Source: Bacillus sp. MM2020_4
GTDB taxonomy: Bacteria > Bacillota > Bacilli > Bacillales > Cytobacillaceae
Direction: 5' to 3'
DNA length: 64,000 nt
Assembly: GCF_011250555.1 (NCBI RefSeq)
Contig: NZ_JAANMZ010000010.1
Coordinates: forward strand, 1 to 64,000
The notes below the pieces were generated by a model. The model worked only from the letters and a program-made list of their open reading frames with translations. It ran no database searches and had not been told where the DNA came from. Position 1 is the stretch's first letter, and each line of letters begins with the position of its first letter. Shown piece by piece: positions 35,872-45,367 of this stretch. The position numbers and the translations under genes were made by a program.

Positions 35872-37149
35872 ATGGTAGCCGAAAATGGTACAGAAAAGAC
35901 TAATCAAGTGGAAAAGAATGATGTGTTGAAATCAACACAAACCGTTATTCATAAAGCCCTTGAGAAGTTAGGTTATCCTGAAGAGGTATACGAGCTTTTA
36001 AAAGAGCCGTTACGTATGATGACAGTTAAAATTCCAGTGAGAATGGATGACGGATCAACAAAAATATTTACGGGATACCGTGCACAACATAATGATGCAG
36101 TTGGACCAACAAAGGGTGGAATTCGTTTTCATCCAGGTGTAACTGAAACCGAAGTGAAGGCCCTTTCTATCTGGATGAGCTTGAAATGCGGAATCGTCGA
36201 TCTTCCATATGGTGGTGGTAAAGGTGGCATCGTTTGCGACCCACGTGATATGTCCTTTAGAGAACTTGAAAGATTGAGTCGTGGATACGTACGGGCAATC
36301 AGTCAAATTGTTGGACCAACCAAGGATATTCCAGCACCGGATGTGTTTACAAATTCGCAAATTATGGCTTGGATGATGGATGAATATAGCCGAATAGATG
36401 AATTCAATTCTCCTGGCTTTATAACCGGCAAGCCGTTAGTCTTGGGTGGTTCACATGGTCGTGAATCAGCAACGGCAAAAGGTGTAACTATTTGTATCCG
36501 TGAAGCAGCAAAAAAGAAAGGCATTCAAATTGAAGGTGCAAGGGTTGTGATTCAGGGTTTCGGCAACGCGGGGAGCTTTTTATCAAAATTCATGCACGAT
36601 GCCGGAGCGAAAGTAATCGGTATTTCCGATGCCTACGGTGCATTACATGATCCAAATGGTCTTGATATTGATTATTTATTAGATAGACGAGATAGCTTTG
36701 GGACTGTTACGAAATTATTTAATAATACAATTACAAATAAAGAATTACTAGAACTTGAATGTGATATTCTTGTGCCGGCTGCAATTGAAAATCAAATTAC
36801 CGCAGAAAATGCGCATAATATTCGTGCGAGCATCGTGGTTGAGGCAGCCAATGGTCCAACGACATTAGAGGCTACTGAAATTTTAACAGAACGTGGTATT
36901 CTTCTTGTTCCAGATGTATTAGCTTCAGCGGGCGGTGTTACTGTTTCTTACTTCGAGTGGGTTCAAAATAACCAAGGTTATTATTGGACGGAAGAAGAAG
37001 TAGAGGAAAAACTCGAAAAAATATTAGTGAAATCATTTAAAAATATTTATGATACTGCTCAAACACGCCGTGTCGATATGAGACTTGCTGCCTATATGGT
37101 CGGGGTTCGAAAAATGGCAGAAGCGAGCCGCTTCAGAGGCTGGATTTAA
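35872..37149 (+). CDS. gudB: NAD-dependent glutamate dehydrogenase GudB
   Basis: GudB oxidises glutamate to 2-oxoglutarate and ammonia. The 425-residue protein has the conserved lysines Lys81 (GPTKGG), Lys105 and catalytic Lys117 (PYGGGKGG), the Rossmann motif GFGNAGSF and the C-terminal ASAGGVTVSYFEW. The short duplication that makes gudB cryptic in laboratory B. subtilis 168 is not present (a single VKA at 95-97), so the enzyme should be active. AGGAGG at 35860-35865 precedes the ATG. Confidence 0.95.
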   Translation: MVAENGTEKTNQVEKNDVLKSTQTVIHKALEKLGYPEEVYELLKEPLRMMTVKIPVRMDDGSTKIFTGYRAQHNDAVGPTKGGIRFHPGVTETEVKALSIWMSLKCGIVDLPYGGGKGGIVCDPRDMSFRELERLSRGYVRAISQIVGPTKDIPAPDVFTNSQIMAWMMDEYSRIDEFNSPGFITGKPLVLGGSHGRESATAKGVTICIREAAKKKGIQIEGARVVIQGFGNAGSFLSKFMHDAGAKVIGISDAYGALHDPNGLDIDYLLDRRDSFGTVTKLFNNTITNKELLELECDILVPAAIENQITAENAHNIRASIVVEAANGPTTLEATEILTERGILLVPDVLASAGGVTVSYFEWVQNNQGYYWTEEEVEEKLEKILVKSFKNIYDTAQTRRVDMRLAAYMVGVRKMAEASRFRGWI

Positions 37150-37174
37150 GTGCTTAGCATTGAATTATAATAAA

Positions 37175-37208
37175 AAAACTCCTATCATATACAGGGTGGG
37201 AGTTTTTT
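37175..37208 (+). terminator. Terminator after gudB
   Basis: AAAACTCC pairs with GGAGTTTT (37175-37182 and 37199-37206) around a 16-base loop, followed by T residues. Confidence 0.8.
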
Positions 37209-37230
37209 ATTTGACCAAAAGGAAAGAATA

Positions 37231-37312
37231 ACTTTCCATTCAGGGCATAAGTGCAACTACGTCTCTGTCTTCGCCCTTAGGGGCTCGTCAGTCAGCGAGT
37301 TTTCTTTAGAAT
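37231..37312. repeat. Intergenic repeat-like element before ypdA
   Basis: About 80 non-coding bases contain GGGCATAAGTGCAACTACG, then CCCTTAGGGG and CTCGTCAGTCAGCGAG, each a small dyad, and end in TTTTCTTT. It resembles, from memory, a dispersed intergenic element seen in several Bacillaceae genomes. No frame is supported. It ends about 7 bases before the ypdA ribosome binding site. Confidence 0.5.
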
Positions 37313-37333
37313 CGTAATAAGGAGTGTATCCAT

Positions 37334-38305
37334 TTGCAAGCAGAAGATATTATTATTATCGGTGGAGGACCCTGTGGGTTAGCTGCAGCGATTTCATTAC
37401 AGGAAATTGGGAAAAAACCATTAATTATTGAAAAGGGAAATGTGGTTAATTCTATCTATCATTATCCAACACATCAAACCTTTTTTAGCACGAGCGAAAA
37501 ATTAGAAATTGGCGCTATGCCGTTTGTAACTGATAGCTATAAACCTAAAAGAAACCAGGCACTTGTCTATTATCGGGAGGTAGCTAAGCGAAAGCAGCTT
37601 CGGATTAACACGTTTGAAACAGTCACAAAAGTGTACAAACAGGATCAGCAAATATATGTTACTAGTGATAAAAAAACCTATAGCGCTGATTATGTCATCA
37701 TTGCAACAGGCTATTATGATCATCCGAACTTTATGAATGTTCCTGGTGAAGACTTACCAAAAGTTTTCCATTATTTTAAAGAGGCTCATCCCTATTTCAA
37801 TCAAGATGTTTGTGTAATTGGTGGAAAAAACTCCAGTGTCGATGCCGCACTAGAACTAGTAAAAGCAGGTGCAAGAGTAACTGTTTTATATCGTGGAACG
37901 GAATATTCACCTAGTATTAAACCATGGATTCTTCCTGAATTCGAAGCTTTAGTAAAAAATGGCACGATTACATTGGAGTTTGGCGCAACTATTCAGGAAA
38001 TCACCGAAAATCAGGTCGTATATAGTAAAGATGATGAACAAAAAACCATTACGAATGATTTTGTTTTTGCTATGACCGGTTACCATCCAGACCATCAATT
38101 TTTAAAAACTATGGGTGTGAACATCGACGAGGAAACAGGTAGACCCCTATTTGACCCTGAGACAATGGAAACGAACATCGAGGGAATTTATATAGCTGGT
38201 GTCATTGCCGCTGGGAATAACGCGAATGAAATTTTTATAGAAAATGGGCGTTTTCATGGTGGACAAATAGCACGTAATATCTTAGAAAAAGAAACTAAAG
38301 GATGA
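37334..38305 (+). CDS. ypdA: Bacillithiol disulfide reductase-type flavoprotein YpdA
   Basis: YpdA (Bdr) is an NADPH-dependent flavoprotein that reduces oxidised bacillithiol. The 323-residue protein has the FAD motif GGGPCG at 10-15 with the cysteine characteristic of this family, a second nucleotide-binding loop CVIGGKNSSVDAALE, and a C-terminal FAD segment GIYIAGVIAAG. The start is TTG 37334, with AAGGAG at 37319-37324. ansA follows after 6 bases and is likely co-transcribed. Confidence 0.92.
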   Translation: MQAEDIIIIGGGPCGLAAAISLQEIGKKPLIIEKGNVVNSIYHYPTHQTFFSTSEKLEIGAMPFVTDSYKPKRNQALVYYREVAKRKQLRINTFETVTKVYKQDQQIYVTSDKKTYSADYVIIATGYYDHPNFMNVPGEDLPKVFHYFKEAHPYFNQDVCVIGGKNSSVDAALELVKAGARVTVLYRGTEYSPSIKPWILPEFEALVKNGTITLEFGATIQEITENQVVYSKDDEQKTITNDFVFAMTGYHPDHQFLKTMGVNIDEETGRPLFDPETMETNIEGIYIAGVIAAGNNANEIFIENGRFHGGQIARNILEKETKG

Positions 38306-38311
38306 TTAGTC

Positions 38312-39268
38312 ATGAATAAAGTTGTTCTATTAACAACAGGCGGTACCATTGCAAGTAAAGCAAATAAGGATTCAGGAAAATTAGCTTCTGGTGCATTAAC
38401 GGGTGAAGAGCTTGCAGCCATGTGTAATTTACCAAAAGATATTGAAGTAATTGTAGAATCTGTTTTTCAAAAGGCAAGTATTCACATTACCTTTGATGAT
38501 TTGGTTTTTCTAAAAAATAAAATAGAAGATTATTTTAAGGATGAAGCAGTTTCTGGTGTCGTTGTGACCCATGGGACCGATACCATGGAGGAAACGGCCT
38601 ATTTTCTAGATTTGACGATAAATGACCACAGACCAGTGGTAGTAACGGGCTCGCAACGTTCTCCTGAGGATTTAGGAAGCGATGTCTACATTAACTTGAG
38701 GCATGCTATTTATTCAGCTTGTTCCGTTGATTTACAAAATTCCGGTACTGTTGTTGTGTTTAATGAGCGAATATTTGCGGCTAGATATGTGAAAAAGGAA
38801 CATGCCTCCAATATTCAGGGTTTTAATGCTTTTGGATTCGGTTATCTCGGTATTATTGACAATGATCGGGTTCATGTCTTTCAAAAACCCATTAAAAGAG
38901 AATGCTATCAAATTAAAACTCAGGTCCCTCAAGTAGAAATTATTAAATGCTATATTGGAGCGGACGGGAAATTTATTAAGGCAGCACGAGAGGCTGGGGT
39001 GAGTGGAATAGTTCTTGAAGGAGTAGGAAGAGGTCAGGTGGCTCCCAAGATGATGGAGGAAATTGAAAAGTCCATTAAAGAGGGAATAAAGCTAGTCATA
39101 ACAACGAGTGCGGAAGAAGGGTCTGTCTATACGACCTATGATTATGAGGGAAGTGCTTATGATCTTTATAACAAAGGTGTCATTCTAGGAAGTGACAATG
39201 ACTCGAAAAAGGCAAGAATTAAATTGGCAGTAGCAATGGCAAGTGGTTTAGAGTCTATTAATTTTTAA
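38312..39268 (+). CDS. ansA: L-asparaginase (type I, AnsA)
   Basis: The enzyme hydrolyses asparagine to aspartate and ammonia. The 318-residue protein has the first catalytic threonine motif TTGGTIAS (8-15) and the second HGTDTMEETA from 87, with GSQR following. There is no signal peptide, so it is cytoplasmic. AAAGGATG at 38298-38305 spans the end of ypdA and serves as ribosome binding site. Confidence 0.94.
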   Translation: MNKVVLLTTGGTIASKANKDSGKLASGALTGEELAAMCNLPKDIEVIVESVFQKASIHITFDDLVFLKNKIEDYFKDEAVSGVVVTHGTDTMEETAYFLDLTINDHRPVVVTGSQRSPEDLGSDVYINLRHAIYSACSVDLQNSGTVVVFNERIFAARYVKKEHASNIQGFNAFGFGYLGIIDNDRVHVFQKPIKRECYQIKTQVPQVEIIKCYIGADGKFIKAAREAGVSGIVLEGVGRGQVAPKMMEEIEKSIKEGIKLVITTSAEEGSVYTTYDYEGSAYDLYNKGVILGSDNDSKKARIKLAVAMASGLESINF

Positions 39269-39333
39269 CACGTAAAATGGAATCAATCTTTCATTTTCTT
39301 TACACCGGTTCCATGTTACGATAAGGAAAAAGG

Positions 39334-40041
39334 ATGGAAAGTAGGTTCATCATGCTGGGAATTTTATCTGCCGGAGTTGCTCCAGGTCTGGCATTGTTAA
39401 GTTATTTTTATTTAAAAGATGAATACGAACCAGAGCCAATTTCCTTTGTTTTGAGGACATTTATTTACGGAGCCCTTTTGGTGTTCCCGATTATGTTTAT
39501 CCAGCATGTCTTTGATGTCGAACATTTGCTTACATCAAATCTGATTGATGCCTTTTTTAGTTCAAGTTTACTAGAGGAATTTTTTAAGTGGTTCATTTTG
39601 TTTTATGCCATTTATCAACATGTTGAATTTGATGAACCCTTTGATGGTATTGTATATGGAGTAGCTGTTTCCCTTGGATTTGCTACTGTCGAAAATATCT
39701 TTTATTTAATTGCAAACGGGATTGAGCATGCGATGACGCGTGCTTTATTGCCGGTATCAAGCCATGCCCTATTTGGAGTGATTATGGGCTTTTATCTCGG
39801 AAAAGCAAAGTTTACGGAAGGAAATAAAGCTAAGTGGATCCTGTTCTCTTTGCTTTTGCCTTTTATCTTGCATGGGTTCTATGATTTCATATTGATTTCA
39901 CTAGAACATTGGCTGTTTATTATTTTTCCGTTTATGATTTTCCTTTGGTGGTTTGGATTAAGAAAGGTGAAAAAAGCAAAAATATTAAGTGCTAATCATT
40001 TCAATAAACAATATCCGGTACAAAAGACCCTTCATTCCTAA
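39334..40041 (+). CDS. prsW: Intramembrane protease PrsW
   Basis: PrsW makes the site-1 cut in the anti-sigma factor RsiW in B. subtilis and so helps activate sigma W. The 235-residue polytopic protein has the active-site motif EEFFKW (about 69-74), [13 protein letters not shown], and His in [16 protein letters not shown] and LHGFYDF. Two starts are possible: ATG 39334 with AAGG at 39323-39326, or ATG 39352, which matches the family start ILSAGVAPG more closely. The rsiW/sigW pair is not in this window. Confidence 0.92.
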   Translation: MESRFIMLGILSAGVAPGLALLSYFYLKDEYEPEPISFVLRTFIYGALLVFPIMFIQHVFDVEHLLTSNLIDAFFSSSLLEEFFKWFILFYAIYQHVEFDEPFDGIVYGVAVSLGFATVENIFYLIANGIEHAMTRALLPVSSHALFGVIMGFYLGKAKFTEGNKAKWILFSLLLPFILHGFYDFILISLEHWLFIIFPFMIFLWWFGLRKVKKAKILSANHFNKQYPVQKTLHS

Positions 40042-40057
40042 ATGTAGGGTTTTTTTA
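40027..40057 (+). terminator. Terminator after prsW
   Basis: ACCCT pairs with AGGGT, with an inner CAT/ATG extension (40027-40050), and is followed by seven T. The left arm lies inside the end of prsW. Confidence 0.75.
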
Positions 40058-40144
40058 TTTATTCTTCATTAGATGGAATAAAATCACCAATAAAACAAAA
40101 AATAGGGTTACTGCTAAAAAGATTCATTTGGGGGTTATAATTCC

Positions 40145-40984
40145 ATGAAAAAGAAAAACAACCTAATCAAATACTTCATTCTATTCTTTTTCTGTACCAT
40201 GCCATTATCTATGATGGAGAACCAAAAGGTTCATGCCTTTTCTAATCAGATTATCCAAAAAGGAGCCGTGGGTGATGATGTCATTGAATTGCAATCAAGA
40301 CTCCAATATGTCGGATTCTATAACGGGAAAATTGATGGAGTGTTTGGATGGGGTACATATTGGGCGTTAAGAAACTTTCAATATGAATTCGGGCTACAAA
40401 TAGACGGATTGGCCGGAACCACCACAAAAGCAAAGCTAACGAAAGCAAGTAAATATGATCAGCAATATGTAAAAAATCAAATGAAATCCGGAAAAAAGTT
40501 TACTTACTACGGTGGTGTTGATAAAAGCAAGCAAAGTGCACCAAATACTAAGGCGCCAGCAACCAATCCTTCACCACCAAAACAAGCTGCAGCGAAAAAG
40601 CCAACAGCGGCAAATACACCAGGCGGTTTTTCACAAAATGATATCCGCTTAATGGCAAACGCTGTTCATGGGGAATCAAGGGGTGAACCATATATAGGTC
40701 AAGTTGCCGTAGCAGCGGTAATCTTAAACCGAGTCAATAGTGCATCATTTCCTAACACCGTTTCAGGTGTGATTTTTGAACCAGGAGCATTTACAGCAGT
40801 TGCCGATGGGCAAATATGGTTAACACCTAATGAAACTTCAAAAAAGGCGGTAATAGATGCAATTAATGGGTGGGATCCAACGGGTGAGGCACTTTACTAT
40901 TTTAATCCAGCTACAGCCACGAGCGGCTGGATTTGGGGAAGACCGCAAATCAAACGAATTGGGCAACATATTTTTTGCAAGTAG
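40145..40984 (+). CDS. sleB: Spore cortex-lytic enzyme SleB
   Basis: SleB is a lytic transglycosylase that degrades muramic-lactam cortex during germination. The 279-residue protein has a signal peptide (about 1-31), a peptidoglycan-binding domain (about 38-98: GDDVIELQSRLQYVGFYNGKIDGVFG), a Pro/Ala/Lys linker (130-160) and the hydrolase_2 catalytic domain with Glu176 in AVHGESRGEP. GGGGG at 40130-40134 is 10 bases before the ATG. ypeB follows after 14 bases, the usual pair. Confidence 0.95.
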   Translation: MKKKNNLIKYFILFFFCTMPLSMMENQKVHAFSNQIIQKGAVGDDVIELQSRLQYVGFYNGKIDGVFGWGTYWALRNFQYEFGLQIDGLAGTTTKAKLTKASKYDQQYVKNQMKSGKKFTYYGGVDKSKQSAPNTKAPATNPSPPKQAAAKKPTAANTPGGFSQNDIRLMANAVHGESRGEPYIGQVAVAAVILNRVNSASFPNTVSGVIFEPGAFTAVADGQIWLTPNETSKKAVIDAINGWDPTGEALYYFNPATATSGWIWGRPQIKRIGQHIFCK

Positions 40985-40998
40985 AGAGGTGAATAGAA

Positions 40999-42348
40999 TT
41001 GATTAGAGGAATATTAATCGGTGTTCTTGCTTTGGGTGTGGCGGGAACGGCTTATTGGGGCTACCAAGAACACCAAGAAAAGAATGCAATACTGTTAAAC
41101 GCCGAAAATAATTATCAACGGGCATTCCATGACCTTTCCTACAGAATGGATATACTCCACGATAAAATTGGAACAACCCTTGCCATGAATTCTAAGGATA
41201 CTTTATCCCCTTCATTAATTGAAGTTTGGAGGCTAACCTCACAGGCACATGGTGATGTTGGGCAGCTCCCATTAACCTTGCTGCCTTTTAATAAGACAGA
41301 GGAATTCTTAGCAAATATCGGCAATTTCAGCTACCGAACAGCGGTAAGAGATTTAGGAAATGACCCATTAACAGATAAGGAATATGATACATTAAAGGTG
41401 CTTTATAAGCAGTCAGGTGATATTCAGAATGAGCTCCGGAATGTTCAGCATATGGTATTAAAGAATAACTTGCGCTGGATGGATGTTGAGTTAGCCCTTG
41501 CATCAGGAAAAGAAACAACTGATAATACGATTATCGATGGATTCAAAACAGTTGAAAAAACAGTTTCAAGTTACGAGGAATCTGACTTTGGGCCCACATT
41601 TATGAACATGCAAAAAAAGGATGAGAATTTTAAAAAAATCAAGGGAAAGACTATTTCGCGGAATGAGGCCATTCAGGTCGCCAAAAAGTATATGAAGTTT
41701 GATGGAAACGCAGAAGTCAAGGTTACTGAGAATGGAAAAGGTTCCGACTATGGTTTTTATAGCGTTTCAATAAAAAACAAACAAACCGGACAGGAAGCTA
41801 GTATGGATATTACCAAAAAAGCCGGTCATCCTATTTGGTTTATTAATAACCGTGAAATAAAGGGACAAAAGCTCAGTCTAAATGAAGCAGATAATAAGGC
41901 AGCTGCCTTTTTAAAGGAAACAGGATTCAAAGATTTAGAGGTATTTGAAAGCACGCAATATGACAATATTGGCGTCATCAATTTTGTTACAAATAGTAAC
42001 GGGGTTCGAATTTATCCTGAAGCGGTGAAGGTAAAAGTAGCACTGGATAATGGTGACATTATTGGTGTTTCAGCAGAGGAATATTTAAAATCCTTTCAAA
42101 CTAGAACCATTGAAAAACCTGGGATTACATTGGAACAAGCGCGTGCAAAGGTTAATCCGAATCTAAAGGTACTGGAAAACCGCGAGGCGATGATTATGAA
42201 TGATTTAAATGAAGAGGTATTATGCTATGAATTCCTAGGGACTATTGGCGACGATACCTATCGGATTTTTATAAATGCAAAAACTGGATTTGAAGAAGAA
42301 GTTGAAAAGTTGAAAAATGCCGAAGCTATCTACGAAGATGTATTATAA
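40999..42348 (+). CDS. ypeB: Germination protein YpeB
   Basis: YpeB is needed to keep SleB stable and inactive in the spore. The 449-residue protein has an N-terminal membrane anchor (about 2-19), a helical region to about 200, and three PepSY-type repeats in the C-terminal half (around 215-290, 295-370 and 375-445). The start is TTG 40999 with AGAGGTGA at 40984-40991. Length equals that of B. subtilis YpeB (450). Confidence 0.95.
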   Translation: MIRGILIGVLALGVAGTAYWGYQEHQEKNAILLNAENNYQRAFHDLSYRMDILHDKIGTTLAMNSKDTLSPSLIEVWRLTSQAHGDVGQLPLTLLPFNKTEEFLANIGNFSYRTAVRDLGNDPLTDKEYDTLKVLYKQSGDIQNELRNVQHMVLKNNLRWMDVELALASGKETTDNTIIDGFKTVEKTVSSYEESDFGPTFMNMQKKDENFKKIKGKTISRNEAIQVAKKYMKFDGNAEVKVTENGKGSDYGFYSVSIKNKQTGQEASMDITKKAGHPIWFINNREIKGQKLSLNEADNKAAAFLKETGFKDLEVFESTQYDNIGVINFVTNSNGVRIYPEAVKVKVALDNGDIIGVSAEEYLKSFQTRTIEKPGITLEQARAKVNPNLKVLENREAMIMNDLNEEVLCYEFLGTIGDDTYRIFINAKTGFEEEVEKLKNAEAIYEDVL

Positions 42349-42349
42349 G

Positions 42350-42374
42350 GGAAAAGCACTTGCTTTTCCTTTTT
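42350..42374 (+). terminator. Terminator of sleB-ypeB
   Basis: GGAAAAGC pairs perfectly with GCTTTTCC around ACTT and is followed by five T. Confidence 0.9.
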
Positions 42375-42435
42375 AAATTGAATAATAATATCCAAAACCC
42401 CAATAATAGACATATATGGGTATGGGGTGATTTCA

Positions 42436-42615
42436 TTGAAAAGGGTGGAAGGATTTTTAGTAAAAGTTTTGATTGTCCAGTTCCTCTTTCTCTTTTTATC
42501 ACAGCTATTGTTTCATCAACTGGACATTTTTCCGCAAATTAAGCAACTGACTAAATATGAAGGGGTAAATGAAGATATTTTTACAGAAATTATTCAAACC
42601 TTTCAAGGTAAATAG
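42436..42615 (+). CDS. ypfB: Small membrane protein YpfB (DUF5359-like)
   Basis: A 59-residue protein with a basic head, one membrane span (LVKVLIVQFLFLFLSQLLF) and the conserved tail YEGVNEDIFTEIIQTFQGK. It resembles B. subtilis YpfB by position before cmk and by this tail. GGGGTGA at 42424-42430 supports TTG 42436; an in-frame GTG at 42427 overlaps that site. The c-di-GMP receptor gene ypfA, which lies beside ypfB in B. subtilis, is absent. Confidence 0.75.
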   Translation: MKRVEGFLVKVLIVQFLFLFLSQLLFHQLDIFPQIKQLTKYEGVNEDIFTEIIQTFQGK

Positions 42616-42680
42616 AAAAGCGCAAGTCCCTGGAGGAGGACATCTCTCAAATTCGAATAAGATGAATTTGATAATCAAAA

Positions 42681-42704
42681 AAGCAGGCTACCTGCTTTTT
42701 TTTA
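42681..42704. terminator. Terminator between ypfB and cmk
   Basis: AAGCAGG pairs with CCTGCTT (42681-42687 and 42691-42697), with T runs on both strands. Confidence 0.88.
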
Positions 42705-42798
42705 TTGATAAAATGCTAAAAATGGGAGGCATTTTATTAACTTATGGTAAAATATATAGTGACAGCTAATGAGACAAACTTTTGCTTTAGGAGGATTT

Positions 42799-43473
42799 AT
42801 GGAAAAAAGATTATCAATCGCAATTGACGGACCTGCTGCAGCTGGGAAGAGCACAGTAGCAAAAATCGTGGCGGAAAAACTATCGTATGTATATATAGAT
42901 ACGGGTGCGATGTACCGGGCATTAACATATAAGGCAATTGTTAACCAATTAAATCTTGATGAGGAAGTTGCACTCTTAGATACTCTGCTTTCAACTGATA
43001 TCAAATTGTTGCCATCTAATAAAGGTCAGTTAGTCTATCTTGACAATAAAGATGTTACAAATGAGATTCGTTCATCAGAGGTTACCAATAATGTTTCCAT
43101 CGTTTCTATCCATCAAAAGATTCGTGAAGAGATGGTTAGAAGGCAGCAAGCTTTTGCCACGGAAGGCGGCGTTGTGATGGATGGACGGGATATCGGAACA
43201 CACGTATTACCAGATGCGGAAGTAAAGGTATTTTTACTTGCTAGTGTGGAGGAAAGGGCGGAAAGACGACATATAGAAAATCTGCAAAAAGGATTCCCAT
43301 CTGATTTAGAAAAATTAAAAGAAGAAATAGCGCGAAGAGATAAAATCGACTCGGAAAGAGATATAGCTCCCTTGAAAAAAGCCGATGATGCTATTGAAAT
43401 CGACACCACCTCATTGACCATTCCTGAAGTTGTAGAAAAAATTATGGCTCTGGTGCACGAAAGGATTGGTTAA
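42799..43473 (+). CDS. cmk: Cytidylate kinase Cmk
   Basis: Cmk phosphorylates CMP and dCMP to the diphosphates. The 224-residue protein has the P-loop GPAAAGKST at 11-19, the YIDTGAMYR substrate motif (about 34-42), [12 protein letters not shown] and the lid region [17 protein letters not shown] at 42789-42794 supports ATG 42799 and excludes the longer frame from 42769. plsC follows after 2 bases. Confidence 0.97.
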   Translation: MEKRLSIAIDGPAAAGKSTVAKIVAEKLSYVYIDTGAMYRALTYKAIVNQLNLDEEVALLDTLLSTDIKLLPSNKGQLVYLDNKDVTNEIRSSEVTNNVSIVSIHQKIREEMVRRQQAFATEGGVVMDGRDIGTHVLPDAEVKVFLLASVEERAERRHIENLQKGFPSDLEKLKEEIARRDKIDSERDIAPLKKADDAIEIDTTSLTIPEVVEKIMALVHERIG

Positions 43474-43475
43474 GT

Positions 43476-44057
43476 GTGACGTTTTACGCATTTGCAAGGT
43501 CAGTCGTTTATACTATTTTTAAACCTTGGTATAGAATTGAAGCGATTGGAGTAGAAAATTTCCCTAAAGAGGGCGGTGTTTTACTTTGCTCTAATCATAT
43601 CCATAATTTTGATCCAATCGTGGTAGGAATTATGGCTCCTCGCCCCATTCACTATATGGCGAAGGAAGAGGTTTTCAATGTCCCTATTTTGGGAGGCATT
43701 GTTAGGAAATGTAATGCCTTTCCGGTAAAAAGGGGCTTAAGCGATCGGGAGGCACTCCGAACAGGCTTAAAGATTCTTAAAGAGGGTAACGTCTTCGGTC
43801 TTTTTCCTGAGGGGACTAGAAGTAAAACCGGAGAACTAGGGAAAGGTCTTTCAGGAGCAGGATTTTTTGCTTCCAGATCAGAAGCGCAGGTTGTTCCTTG
43901 TGCAGTTATTGGGCCTTATAAAAGTTTTAAGAAATTAAGAGTAGTTTATGGCAAACCAATTGATATGGACGAAATGAGAAAAACCAAAGCGTCTGCGGAT
44001 CAGGTTACTGAATTGATTATGTCAGAAATTCATAAACTTATAAAAGAGCATCAATAG
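43476..44057 (+). CDS. plsC: 1-acyl-sn-glycerol-3-phosphate acyltransferase PlsC
   Basis: This enzyme adds the second acyl chain to make phosphatidic acid. The 193-residue protein has the catalytic motif NHIHNFD (His41, Asp46) and FPEGTRS at 110-116. The start is GTG 43476, with AAGGA at 43461-43465. It is coupled to cmk, a placement common in Bacillaceae although B. subtilis 168 has plsC elsewhere. Confidence 0.93.
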   Translation: MTFYAFARSVVYTIFKPWYRIEAIGVENFPKEGGVLLCSNHIHNFDPIVVGIMAPRPIHYMAKEEVFNVPILGGIVRKCNAFPVKRGLSDREALRTGLKILKEGNVFGLFPEGTRSKTGELGKGLSGAGFFASRSEAQVVPCAVIGPYKSFKKLRVVYGKPIDMDEMRKTKASADQVTELIMSEIHKLIKEHQ

Positions 44058-44216
44058 GTTCTGCTTGACAAAATAGCCTATTTGTAAGAAGTTATTAAAA
44101 AGAGATTTTTTTTGAATATTCTCTGCAATTGATTTGTTTTATATGTGGTGTCTGCTGTGCTGCATACGCCAGATCATATATAGATTTTGGAGTAAATGGA
44201 TTAAGGAGGAATACAT

Positions 44217-45356
44217 ATGTCGGAAGAATTAAATCAAGTAGAAGTGAAGAACTTTGAAATTGGGGATAAAGTAACCGGACAAGTTACGAAGGTAGAAGAA
44301 AAACAGGTGCTTGTGGCTGTTCAAGGCAGTAAATTAGATGGGATAATCCCAATCAGTGAATTATCAAGCCTTCATATTGAAAAAGCATCCGATGCTGCTT
44401 CTGAAGGGGATGAGTTAGAGCTGGAAGTTGTAAAAGTTGAGGAAGAAGCACTTATCCTTTCAAAAAGGAAAGTTGATGCAGAAAAAGCCTGGGAGCATCT
44501 AGAACAACAATTCCAAAATGGCGAAATCTTTGAAACGGAAGTAAAGGACGTTGTTAAAGGCGGCCTTGTTGTGGATCTTGGAGTCCGTGGATTTGTTCCG
44601 GCTTCCCTTGTAGAAGCACATTTTGTCGAGGATTTTAGCGATTACAAAGGACGTACACTCTCCTTTAAAATTGTTGAACTTGATAAAGAAAAGAACCGCT
44701 TAATCCTTTCACATCGTGCAGTTGTGGAGCAAGAAAAGGGAAAACAAAAACAAAATATTCTTGGTGCACTTAAAGTGGGTCAAGTAATCGATGGGACAGT
44801 CCAAAGAATTACAGACTTTGGTGCATTTGTTGATATTGGCGGCATTGACGGTCTAGTGCACATATCACAATTATCCTATGAACATGTGGAAAAACCAACA
44901 GATGTAGTTCAAGAAGGGCAACAGGTTCAAGTAAAGGTATTAAGTGTTGACCGTGATAATGAAAGAATTTCTTTATCAATAAAAGAAACACTACCTGGGC
45001 CATGGTCCAATATTTCTGAAAAGGCACCAAAAGGCAGTATTTTAGATGGGAAAGTAAAAAGATTAGTCTCATATGGTGCATTTGTAGAAGTTTTCCCTGG
45101 TGTAGAAGGTCTTGTTCATATTTCTCAAATTGCTCATAAACACATTGGAACACCGCATGAGGTTCTAAAAGAAGGGCAAGATGTTAAGGTAAAGGTACTT
45201 GATGCTAACGAACAAGATCAGCGATTATCATTAAGCATTAAAGAATTGCTTGAGAAAGAGGACGATGGGAACTTCGATTATGAGCTTCCGGAGGAATCAA
45301 AAGGCTTTCAGCTTGGTGAGGTTATTGGCGATAAGTTAAAGAATCTAAGAAAATAA
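44217..45356 (+). CDS. ypfD: S1-domain RNA-binding protein YpfD (ribosomal protein S1 homologue)
   Basis: The 379-residue protein has four S1 RNA-binding repeats, at about 16-85, 103-169, 186-255 and 272-341, each with the pattern G..V.GKV......G.FV.....EGLVH.S. It is annotated as the 30S S1 homologue in Firmicutes, where it is not essential. AAGGAGG at 44203-44209 precedes the ATG. Its stop region overlaps the fni reading region at 45356. Confidence 0.95.
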   Translation: MSEELNQVEVKNFEIGDKVTGQVTKVEEKQVLVAVQGSKLDGIIPISELSSLHIEKASDAASEGDELELEVVKVEEEALILSKRKVDAEKAWEHLEQQFQNGEIFETEVKDVVKGGLVVDLGVRGFVPASLVEAHFVEDFSDYKGRTLSFKIVELDKEKNRLILSHRAVVEQEKGKQKQNILGALKVGQVIDGTVQRITDFGAFVDIGGIDGLVHISQLSYEHVEKPTDVVQEGQQVQVKVLSVDRDNERISLSIKETLPGPWSNISEKAPKGSILDGKVKRLVSYGAFVEVFPGVEGLVHISQIAHKHIGTPHEVLKEGQDVKVKVLDANEQDQRLSLSIKELLEKEDDGNFDYELPEESKGFQLGEVIGDKLKNLRK

Positions 45357-45367
45357 TGGTGATTTTT

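Noticed and set aside
44054-44083. AATAGG/CCTATT dyad after plsC as a terminator
   Set aside because: There is a long loop and no T run after the stem.
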